A stretch of 64,000 nucleotides of DNA from Desulfobacterium sp. (GTDB taxonomy: Bacteria; Desulfobacterota; Desulfobacteria; Desulfobacterales; Desulfobacteraceae): assembly GCA_030145245.1 (NCBI GenBank), contig JAQYWC010000043.1, positions 1-64,000 of the forward strand. The letters run 5' to 3'. Position numbers and translations under genes: made by a program. Below, piece by piece: positions 16,946 to 24,826 of this stretch. The notes under the pieces are model-generated. The model worked only from the letters and a program-made list of their open reading frames with translations. It had not been told where the DNA came from and made no database searches. The stretch's first letter is position 1. Every line of letters begins with the position of its first letter.

Positions 16946-18376
16946 TCAGGATTCAAACAGAATTTGCCGGGCGTCTATGGCCTGGTTCAGATCGGCGGTA
17001 ATGGATTTTAGCAGGGAGGAATCATGGTTGTCGCGCTCGGCACACACCACCTTCACCGTACGGTTGCGCCCGTTTTCTTTTGCAACGTATAGGGCCTTGT
17101 CAACCAGGTAGAAGACGTGTTCCACCATCATGCCCCCGGGATGATGCCTGAAAAACGGATAAAAGATCAAACCGAGGGAGCAGGTGATCCTGATCTTCCG
17201 GTTGTCCGTCACACTGAAGACAGAGTGCTCCACATGGTGGCGGATCTTTTCGGCCAGAATGGAGAGGTGGCTCTCCTTGGTATTCTTCAGGATAATGACA
17301 AACTCCTCTCCGCCGATACGGCCGACCACATCATCCTGGCGGATCTTTTCACGAAGCCTGTCACTGAACTGCTTGAGCACCATGTCCCCGGAATCGTGGC
17401 CGTAGTTATCGTTGACCCGCTTAAAATGGTCTATATCGATGCTGATGACGCCATAGCCGGTGGAATCGTCTTTCAACCGCTTGTTAACGCCGCTTCTCTC
17501 CATCCAGAAGCTGTCGATCGCCTTTTCGATATTCGGTTTCAAGATGTCAAACAAGTAGTGGCGGTTTTTCAGGCCGGTCAGGGGATCGATCCTGGAGATC
17601 TCCTTGAGGCGGAGGTTTTTCCGGACTAGCTCCCGGTTGAGCTTCTCGGTGTTGAGTTTTTCATGGTTGAACTGCTCAACCAGCAGGTTATTATCATAGC
17701 GCAGCAGAAGGAACTCGCTCAAATCCCGGTTCATCTTCTTGGCATTGACCGACATGATGGCAAAGAACACCAGTCCCAGGATCGCCATGGAGAAGGTAAC
17801 GTCCGTGCCAAGATGAAAAAGGATAAGGGTGGGCAAAAACAAGACAGTTATGGAATAGGAGAAAAACATGGCAAGATGGTTGTGGTAGGAACCAAGGCTT
17901 CCCGCCACCATGCCCCCGACAATGAAGTAGAGAAAAACCAGATGCTCCAGCCGGCCGGAATCCATCAAAAAGAGACCGGATGCCCCGAACAGGGTTCCTG
18001 CAATGAGAAACGAAACCAGCAGCAAACGCTGCCACAGGATGTAATCGCTCCGTTTGAATCCCTGCCAATAGAAACGAAGCATCAGGTATCGCGCCAGGGT
18101 AAAGCCGATGTTGAGCAGACACCAGATGATCAGCGGTGTTCTAGAAATCACGTTCCACATGACGATCACAATAATCATGGAATTGAGGATGGTCGAGGGC
18201 ATGCTTCTGGCGAGGTTTCCCACAAGAATCCGCGTTCGTTCGATCTCCACATAGACTTTTCTGTCAGAATGCCCGGCCATGCAATCGTCTGTTCCCATCT
18301 CTCCTGTTTCCTGCTCCCAACCCTGGGAGCAATCCCCTGTCTGATAGTCTTCAACTCTCTGCAAAAAATCGATCAC
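16946..18376 (-). CDS. Membrane diguanylate cyclase (GGDEF domain)
   Basis: A 476-residue protein with about six hydrophobic segments between residues 55 and 215, a short coiled coil, and a C-terminal GGDEF domain beginning at SRIDPLTGLKNRHYLF. The active site reads RIGGEEFVIIL (GGEEF, near residue 355), so it should make cyclic di-GMP. IDIDHFKRVNDNYGHDSGD is intact. No RXXD inhibitory site is evident five residues before GGEEF. The longest frame starts at a GTG (18376) without a Shine-Dalgarno; an ATG at 18298 after AGGAG is a possible alternative. The 220 bases upstream, shared with the divergent ior genes, show no recognised element. Confidence 0.88.
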   Translation of the reverse strand: MIDFLQRVEDYQTGDCSQGWEQETGEMGTDDCMAGHSDRKVYVEIERTRILVGNLARSMPSTILNSMIIVIVMWNVISRTPLIIWCLLNIGFTLARYLMLRFYWQGFKRSDYILWQRLLLVSFLIAGTLFGASGLFLMDSGRLEHLVFLYFIVGGMVAGSLGSYHNHLAMFFSYSITVLFLPTLILFHLGTDVTFSMAILGLVFFAIMSVNAKKMNRDLSEFLLLRYDNNLLVEQFNHEKLNTEKLNRELVRKNLRLKEISRIDPLTGLKNRHYLFDILKPNIEKAIDSFWMERSGVNKRLKDDSTGYGVISIDIDHFKRVNDNYGHDSGDMVLKQFSDRLREKIRQDDVVGRIGGEEFVIILKNTKESHLSILAEKIRHHVEHSVFSVTDNRKIRITCSLGLIFYPFFRHHPGGMMVEHVFYLVDKALYVAKENGRNRTVKVVCAERDNHDSSLLKSITADLNQAIDARQILFES

Positions 18377-18596
18377 AACACTAAATATTGTTTAAAACAA
18401 TAAATACCTAATTTCTTTTCACTAAAAAAACAAGTATTTTTTTTACCCCCCATTTTAACTTCCAGGGCACAGAGGCCTGGTGGACGGCTTTTTCCTGTCT
18501 GTTTAGAGAAAAGGGTTGACAGGAAAGGAGAAAACGTTTCAAAAGAGATGAGTATTCCGGCTGTTAACGAGAATGGATCATTAACAGGAGAGGTCG

Positions 18597-19706
18597 ATGC
18601 AGATACTTGGACCAACTGAGTTGTCACACAGAATTCTTAACGGGGACCTGTGCACATCCTGCGGTGCATGCGCGGATCTATGCCCCTATCTCAAATCCCA
18701 TGGAGTAAAAATCGCCAATGTCTTTGCCTGCGACAGAGAGACGGGGCGATGCTATGCCGCCTGCCCCAAAACAGGCGTTGATGAAACCCTGCTCTCTGAA
18801 ACATTGTTTGCGCTCCCCTGGAAAGACGCCCCCCTGGGGCACTATCGCAGGCTCTACATGGCAAAACAGGGACCCAAGACGCCAAAGGGGAATTATCAGA
18901 ACGGCGGAACGGTCTCCTCCCTTGTGATCGCGGCCCTTGAACAGGGGGTCATAGACAAAGCCGTGCTCACGGGAAGCGACGGCATCATGCCCCGGCCAAG
19001 GATGGTGACAACGGCCGGCCAAGTTCTGGAATGCGCCACATCCAAATATATTGCAGCCCCCACCATGGCCCGCCTGAACCGGGCTGCAACAGAGGGAGAC
19101 AGGAATCTCGGCATGGTCGGCACCCCCTGCCAGATGACAGGCCTTGCCAGCCTCCGAACCAATCCCCTGGCCCGTTCCGATTTTGAAGACCCCATGGGCA
19201 TGGTCATCGGGATCTTCTGCACCTGGGCCCTGTCCGCCCAAGGTCTTTTCTCCTATCTGGAGCGGCAGGAAATCGATCCCCTTGCCGTCCGCTCCATGGA
19301 TATCCCCCCGCCCCCGGCCGAGAATGCACTTATTGCCCTGGAGGAAGAAGTAAAAGAACTTCCCCTGGACGATATCCGGAAACTTGTGCTTCCCGGCTGT
19401 TCCGTCTGCCCGGACATGACCGCACTTTGGACGGACCTTTCTGTGGGCGCCCTTGAGGAAAACCCGGAATGGAACACCCTCATCGTCAGGACCGAACGGG
19501 GAGAGGCACTGGTGGACCGCGCCGTTGAAACGGGTTTGCTTGAAATACAACCGATCTCCCAGACAAGCGTGGACAACCTGACCCTGGCTGCGGCAAACAA
19601 GCGCAAGAGGGCCCTTGCCGCCCGGGAACGCCTGGGCATGCTCGACCCGGCATTCCAAAAGCCCGTTGAAGTTCAACCGAAACAGACCATCATGGGATTC
19701 AAATAA
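18597..19706 (+). CDS. F420 hydrogenase/dehydrogenase beta-subunit-like iron-sulfur flavoprotein
   Basis: A 369-residue FrhB/FdhB-family protein. The N-terminus carries CTSCGACADLCPY, a ferredoxin-type iron-sulfur site. The core has GNYQNGGTVSSLVIAALEQG, LVGTPCQM-like GMVGTPCQMTG and IGIFCTWALS, and a later LPGCSVCPDMTALWTDLSVG, all family hallmarks that bind flavin and clusters. It starts at ATG 18597 after AGGAGAGG and ends nine bases before iorA. The operon suggests it links indolepyruvate oxidation to an electron carrier; which carrier is unknown, and F420 need not be present in this organism. Confidence 0.85.
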   Translation: MQILGPTELSHRILNGDLCTSCGACADLCPYLKSHGVKIANVFACDRETGRCYAACPKTGVDETLLSETLFALPWKDAPLGHYRRLYMAKQGPKTPKGNYQNGGTVSSLVIAALEQGVIDKAVLTGSDGIMPRPRMVTTAGQVLECATSKYIAAPTMARLNRAATEGDRNLGMVGTPCQMTGLASLRTNPLARSDFEDPMGMVIGIFCTWALSAQGLFSYLERQEIDPLAVRSMDIPPPPAENALIALEEEVKELPLDDIRKLVLPGCSVCPDMTALWTDLSVGALEENPEWNTLIVRTERGEALVDRAVETGLLEIQPISQTSVDNLTLAAANKRKRALAARERLGMLDPAFQKPVEVQPKQTIMGFK

Positions 19707-19715
19707 GGAGAAATC

Positions 19716-21656
19716 ATGTCACCATTGACCCGGGGTAACCCAGGTGAAACCCATCTCATGATGGGAAACGAGGCCATTGTGCGGGGGGCCCTGGAGGCCG
19801 GCATCAGCGTTGCCGCAGGCTATCCCGGAACCCCGTCATCCGAAATCATCGAGACCCTTGCCAAAATATCCGACGACATCTACACCGAATGGTCGGTGAA
19901 CGAAAAGGTGGCCCTGGAGGTTGCGGCGGCAGCCTCGTTTGCAGGGTTACGCTCCCTTGCCGTGATGAAGCAGCCCGGGGTCAACGTTGCCGCAGACTTT
20001 CTCATGCACCTGGCCCTGTCCGGCGTGAGGGGGGGCATGGTGATTGTAGCGGCCGATGATCCCGGCGCCCTCTCCAGCATCAACGAGGGAGAGACCCGAT
20101 TATATGCAAAGCTCATGGAGATTCCCATGCTGGAACCGGGAAACTTCCAGGAGGCAAGGGAGATGACCTGCTGGGCCTTTGAACTCTCTGAGACCCTGAA
20201 TATGCCCGTGCTCCTGCGCACGGTCACCCGGCTCTCCCACGCCAGCGGCAGGGTCACCCTGGGTAAACTTCCAATCCCCGACCGAAAGGCATTTTTCCGG
20301 TTTGACGGTGACATGCTAGACCCCATGGAAGGACCCATCATGACGCCCCCCGTGGGAATCAAGCACCAATCCCAGCAGAAGAAGCTCCAACAGGCAGCCA
20401 AACTTTTTGAGGAATCGCCCTTTAACACCTATGAGGGCCCTGAATCACCCGAACTTCTCATCATCACCACCTCCATCTGCGATCTCTACAGCAAAGAGGT
20501 GGTGGCCCTTCTCGGCGTTAAAGACAGGGTTGGCGTACTCAAGCTCGGGACCACCTGGCCCCTTCCGGCCCAACCGGTGCTTTCGAGACTGGCCACGACC
20601 CGGAACGTGCTGTTTGTCGAGGAGGTGCAGCCGTTTATCGAGGAGGCTGTCAAGGTGCTGGCGGCAGGATCGCAACTTGACCTTTCATCCCTCACCTTTT
20701 ACGGAAAATACAGCCGCCACATCCCCATGGCAGGGGAGATGAACCCGGAGCGGGTGACAGCGGCCCTTTCCACCATCCTCCGGCTGGAGTCAGGCCCGGT
20801 AAGCCCGGTAAGCAAAAACTATCCAGGCACCAGCCTTCCGCCCATTCCGCCAAGGGAGATCTCCTTCTGTCCGGGATGTCCCCACCGGGCCTCCTTTTTC
20901 TCCATCAACACCGTGCTTCAGCTGGACAACCGCCAGGGGTTTACCTGCGGAGACATCGGGTGCTACTCCATGGGGATGCTCCCGGGAGGCTTCTTCACCC
21001 TCAAGACCCTCCACTCCATGGGGTCGGGGTCGGGTTTAGCCAGCGGGTTCGGCAAACTGGATAAGTTCGGCATGGACCAGCCCGTGGTGGCAGTGTGCGG
21101 AGACTCCACCTTTTTCCACTCGGCCATGCCCCCCCTGGTCAATGCGATCCACAACCGATCCGCCTTCACCCTGGTGATACTGGACAACAGCGGCACGGCC
21201 ATGACAGGCTTCCAGCCCCATCCCGGATTGCCCGTGGACACCAAGGGAAACCAGGCCCCGCCCATCGACATCGAACGGGTGTGCCGGGCCATGGGCGCCA
21301 CCACCCGGACCTGCGATCCCTTTGACCTTAAAGCCACCCAAAAACAGCTTCTCGAGTTCATCAATGGGAAGGAAGAAAACCAGGGCGGGGTCAAGGTGCT
21401 GATCCTGAAGCAGGCCTGTGCCCTGAGTCCTAAAAAACGTCACACACAGTCATTTGAAGTCGCGGTGGACCCGGATCGCTGTATTGGAGAAGCGTGCGGG
21501 TGCAACCGGATCTGCACCCGGGTCTTTGCCTGCCCCGGACTGATCTGGGATGCTGAAAACAACCGGGCCACAATCAACGACGTCCTCTGTGCCGGGTGCG
21601 GCGTATGCGCCTCTGTCTGTCCCCAGAATGCCATCCAACGAAAGGAGTTCCCATGA
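19716..21656 (+). CDS. iorA: Indolepyruvate ferredoxin oxidoreductase, alpha subunit
   Basis: IorA oxidatively decarboxylates aryl pyruvates to acyl-CoA, passing electrons to ferredoxin. The 646-residue protein shows the N-terminal pyrimidine-binding half (GNEAIVRGALEAGISVAAGYPGTPSSE within residues 18-44) and the TPP half (FCPGCPHRASF, CGDIGCYSMG, VAVCGDSTFFHSA, LDNSGTAMTGFQPHP). The C-terminal ferredoxin-like region has a variant first cluster CIGEACGCNRICTRVFACP and a regular second cluster CAGCGVCASVCP. RBS AAGGAG precedes ATG 19716. The stop overlaps the iorB start (ATGA). Confidence 0.94.
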   Translation: MSPLTRGNPGETHLMMGNEAIVRGALEAGISVAAGYPGTPSSEIIETLAKISDDIYTEWSVNEKVALEVAAAASFAGLRSLAVMKQPGVNVAADFLMHLALSGVRGGMVIVAADDPGALSSINEGETRLYAKLMEIPMLEPGNFQEAREMTCWAFELSETLNMPVLLRTVTRLSHASGRVTLGKLPIPDRKAFFRFDGDMLDPMEGPIMTPPVGIKHQSQQKKLQQAAKLFEESPFNTYEGPESPELLIITTSICDLYSKEVVALLGVKDRVGVLKLGTTWPLPAQPVLSRLATTRNVLFVEEVQPFIEEAVKVLAAGSQLDLSSLTFYGKYSRHIPMAGEMNPERVTAALSTILRLESGPVSPVSKNYPGTSLPPIPPREISFCPGCPHRASFFSINTVLQLDNRQGFTCGDIGCYSMGMLPGGFFTLKTLHSMGSGSGLASGFGKLDKFGMDQPVVAVCGDSTFFHSAMPPLVNAIHNRSAFTLVILDNSGTAMTGFQPHPGLPVDTKGNQAPPIDIERVCRAMGATTRTCDPFDLKATQKQLLEFINGKEENQGGVKVLILKQACALSPKKRHTQSFEVAVDPDRCIGEACGCNRICTRVFACPGLIWDAENNRATINDVLCAGCGVCASVCPQNAIQRKEFP

Positions 21657-22270
21657 TAGCGCTGAACCATGATCCCTACAATCTCATCATCACCGGCGTG
21701 GGGGGCCAGGGCAATGTCATCTCCTCGCGCATGATCGGCAACATGCTGTCCGCCAGGGGATTCCAGGTCACCATCGGGGAGACCTTCGGGGCCTCCCAGC
21801 GGGGGGGAGCAGTGATGAGCCATGTGCGCATCAGTTCAACCACCACCCTCTCTCCCCAGATTCCGGAGCACCAGGCCCACATGGTGGTCTCCCTGGAGCC
21901 CATGGAGACCCTCAGGGTGCTTGAAAGCTACGGGAATCCGGATGTGGGGGTGATCTGCAACACAAGACCCACCCACCCCATCGGGGTGATCTCGGGAAGG
22001 CTCTCCTACCCCTCCATGGAGGAGATGGAAAAGACCATCACCCGCCTTTCGGCACGGTCCTGGTTCTTTGACGCAACAGCCATGGCAACAAAAATCGGAG
22101 ACCCGATCTTTGCCAACATCATCATGGCAGGGGCCCTTGCCGGCACAGGGGAACTTCCCCTTGACAGGAATGTGTTTGAAGAGACCCTGAAATCAAAATT
22201 TCCGCCAAACAAGGTGGCTCTCAACCTCGAAGCCTATGACAAGGGATATGGAATGATCAACAGGGATTAG
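21653..22270 (+). CDS. iorB: Indolepyruvate ferredoxin oxidoreductase, beta subunit
   Basis: The gamma-domain partner of IorA, 205 residues. The N-terminal LIITGVGGQGNVISSRMIG and GETFGASQRGGAVMSHVRIS are the family signatures. The ATG at 21653 overlaps the iorA stop and has AAAGGAG upstream; the frame is open further but upstream codons lie inside iorA. It closes the three-gene operon, with its end three bases past the convergent M48 gene end. Confidence 0.93.
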   Translation: MIALNHDPYNLIITGVGGQGNVISSRMIGNMLSARGFQVTIGETFGASQRGGAVMSHVRISSTTTLSPQIPEHQAHMVVSLEPMETLRVLESYGNPDVGVICNTRPTHPIGVISGRLSYPSMEEMEKTITRLSARSWFFDATAMATKIGDPIFANIIMAGALAGTGELPLDRNVFEETLKSKFPPNKVALNLEAYDKGYGMINRD

Positions 22271-24105
22271 AGGGACCGCTCGTCCGGTATCCTCTCCTGG
22301 AACCTGTCCACCTGTGATCTGTAGTATCCCAGCCGGTCCCGGGCCTTGGCAAGGGCTTCCACCGCCGCCGCCAGGGCCTCCTGCTTAAGGCCGTTGAGCC
22401 AGCACGCCTCAGCATAGGTGTCCAGCACATGGGCGGCCCGCTCAACGACAAGGGCCTTTGCGGACAGGTCCAGGGCCTGTTCAGGATCCAGGAAAGAGGG
22501 GTCGCTGCAGGTTGCAAAAAGCCATGCAAGGTTGTTCAGGGCGTGGACGCTATCGGGAACGATTTTAAGAACATTGCCATAGGCCTGGATCGCCTGCTCA
22601 AACATCTCCTTCCCATAGTAGTAATCGCCGATCATGGTATAGATCTCCGCGTTACCGGGATCGACTTCAAGTTCCCTCAGCAAAACAGTCTCGGCAAGAT
22701 AGCGGTTCAGCGCCTCCTTTCCCTTACCGAAATTGAGAGAATATCCGGCTGCCACCACCAGAAGAATGGCCACAAGATAGCCAAGGACCATGCCACGGAT
22801 CTTTCTGTTGTGCTTTTCCACAAGGGTTCGATCCACTTCACACTGCTCCAGAAACCCAATTCTCTGGGTGATACTGAAGTGATGCCAGTTGGGGCGGTCA
22901 GGCGAGGTGCGGCTGAACCGGGCGATCTTGTAAAAGGTGTTGATGAGGGACCCTGCATTGCCCAGAAGGGAGTAGACATGGGTGTCTGCCTGGCGCTCGA
23001 AGTTGCGCATGAAGAACCCGAACCCGAACCTGAAATAGAGAAGAAACAGCAAGATCAACACCAGGCTGAACACCAGGGTGGAAGCGGTATCCGGCGCCAT
23101 GCCGACAAAAGCGAACATGGATGAGAGCGGGTTCAGGTAGTAGACCAGAACAAACAGGGGATCAAACAGGGCATAGACACAAGCGATATAGCCTGCGAAA
23201 AAGACAAGGTAGAAATGGATGTGCCGGTGTTTCACATGGCCGATCTCATGGGCAATCACGGCATCGATCTCAGGGGGGGCCAACAGGGTCACAAGGGCCG
23301 GGGTCACCAGAATATAGCGAAACCGTGACACAAGCCCCATCACCCCTGCGGTGATCATGGAGCCGCCAAAGAGCTCCCACTTCAGGATATCGGCATACCC
23401 CAGTTGGGCAGCGCTGCACAAGGATACGATCCTGTCACGGACGGGGCCCTTATCCAGGGAGGAGCATCCCCACAGTTTCTGGATCAGCACCGGGCCGAAG
23501 GAAGCCACGGCAAAGAGGAAAACAAGCACATAGAGGATCTCTCCCCCCGGGGTTGCCAGAAACACTCTGGGACCGTCAAAGGGAAGGATCTGGATCAGGT
23601 CCGCGGTGATGGAGAGGAGAAACCAGGGAAGAAGCGCAGGAAGGGAAAAGGAGATGTTGGAGAGCACAAAGCTCTTCCGTGTCACCGACCCTGGAAAGAA
23701 TCGCTTCTGGACACTCCAGGCCGCAGTCCAGACGATCACCAGGTACCCCACAAACACCAAAAGGAACAGGAGCGCTTCAAGGGTGGGAAAGATCTCAAAA
23801 GGCCTGAAACCTGAAAACAGAAGCTTGAGCTTCAGGATGTAGAGATCGGCCGCAAACAGCAGCAGGGCAAAGACCGACAGCCGGGACAGGGTACGATCCA
23901 GCTTAAGATCAAGGGAAACCCCGTCAACAACGGGCGTTCTTGTTGCAAGCCGCTTAAACGAAAGGCGACAGATCACGATAAACAGAACCACCAGGGCCAG
24001 GGCCGACACCAGGGCGTGGTCGGGCATGGCTTCCGAAGCCCCCGGGTGCTGGCAGGTGGTATAAAGAATCAGGGCGACAAGAAAATAGATGAAGTTGGCA
24101 AACAT
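22267..24105 (-). CDS. M48-family membrane zinc metalloprotease with C-terminal TPR repeats
   Basis: A 612-residue multi-spanning membrane protein. Several hydrophobic helices flank the zinc site AHEIGHVKHRH (HEXXH near residue 283); a downstream NFERQADTHVY supplies the third ligand region. After the last helix (about residue 465) the C-terminus has tetratricopeptide-like repeats (AEIYTMIGDYYYGKEMFEQA, then ALNNLAWLFA). M48 enzymes such as HtpX degrade damaged membrane proteins; the TPR tail may recruit partners. The start is next to the NUDIX stop, and its end overlaps the iorB end by four bases. Confidence 0.85.
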   Translation of the reverse strand: MFANFIYFLVALILYTTCQHPGASEAMPDHALVSALALVVLFIVICRLSFKRLATRTPVVDGVSLDLKLDRTLSRLSVFALLLFAADLYILKLKLLFSGFRPFEIFPTLEALLFLLVFVGYLVIVWTAAWSVQKRFFPGSVTRKSFVLSNISFSLPALLPWFLLSITADLIQILPFDGPRVFLATPGGEILYVLVFLFAVASFGPVLIQKLWGCSSLDKGPVRDRIVSLCSAAQLGYADILKWELFGGSMITAGVMGLVSRFRYILVTPALVTLLAPPEIDAVIAHEIGHVKHRHIHFYLVFFAGYIACVYALFDPLFVLVYYLNPLSSMFAFVGMAPDTASTLVFSLVLILLFLLYFRFGFGFFMRNFERQADTHVYSLLGNAGSLINTFYKIARFSRTSPDRPNWHHFSITQRIGFLEQCEVDRTLVEKHNRKIRGMVLGYLVAILLVVAAGYSLNFGKGKEALNRYLAETVLLRELEVDPGNAEIYTMIGDYYYGKEMFEQAIQAYGNVLKIVPDSVHALNNLAWLFATCSDPSFLDPEQALDLSAKALVVERAAHVLDTYAEACWLNGLKQEALAAAVEALAKARDRLGYYRSQVDRFQERIPDERSL

Positions 24106-24681
24106 CTATATCGTGCCAAGTTCCGCAAACATGGAAAGAACGATCCAGGTCTTGACGTCGAACTTCAGCCCCGGTGTTTCCAGAAGCTCCCGGGCCTCCT
24201 GTTGGGAGAGCATGAGCACCTCGATCTCCTCGGAATCTTCATTCCCATCGGTGGAAGGATCGCCCTGGCACTCGGCATATACCATGGTGACCGACTCATC
24301 GGTCATGCCCGAGGATGAGTAGACAGGCGGGCTCTGCCTCAAGGGTCTCACCAGGGTAAGCCCTGTCTCCTCTTTAAGTTCCCGGCTGGCCGCCTCGAGA
24401 ACCGCCTCATCTTTATCCACAAGGCCTGCCGGAAACCCGTATTGAACCCCTCCCAGAGCCACCCGGAACTCCCGGATCAGCACCAACCGCTGTTTCTCCC
24501 GGTGAAACGGAACCACCACCACGGCATCGGGAACCGGATCCTTGCCGTTCAGGGCGCAGGGCTCATCACACCGGGATGCAAAGATCCAGGATTTCTCCTT
24601 GCCCTTCCTGTCCCTGTACCGCATGGAGAAAAGATTCAAATGATTGAACCGGGTCATCTTTTTCATATCCATTATATCCAA
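24106..24681 (-). CDS. NUDIX hydrolase (ADP-ribose pyrophosphatase-like)
   Basis: A 191-residue hydrolase with a full Nudix box, GLVDKDEAVLEAASRELKEE then TGL, near residues 82-104. The N-terminal antiparallel sheet and the late acidic region resemble ADP-ribose/NDP-sugar pyrophosphatases. The start is uncertain: TTG at 24681 lies eight bases after AAAGGAG and is favoured, while in-frame ATGs follow at 24672 and 24666. It is directly followed by the M48 gene, so the two form an operon. Confidence 0.83.
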   Translation of the reverse strand: MDIMDMKKMTRFNHLNLFSMRYRDRKGKEKSWIFASRCDEPCALNGKDPVPDAVVVVPFHREKQRLVLIREFRVALGGVQYGFPAGLVDKDEAVLEAASRELKEETGLTLVRPLRQSPPVYSSSGMTDESVTMVYAECQGDPSTDGNEDSEEIEVLMLSQQEARELLETPGLKFDVKTWIVLSMFAELGTI

Positions 24682-24826
24682 AAGATCGCTCCTTTTGCTG
24701 ACTTGAGTAAAATGAGATTCTAATGGATATGAACCGTTTTTACAACGATAATAAACAGCTTAACGTTTCATGACCATCGTTACCCAAAGCCCGATATCCC
24801 CCCTTTGGCCGGAATCGGTATTGTCC

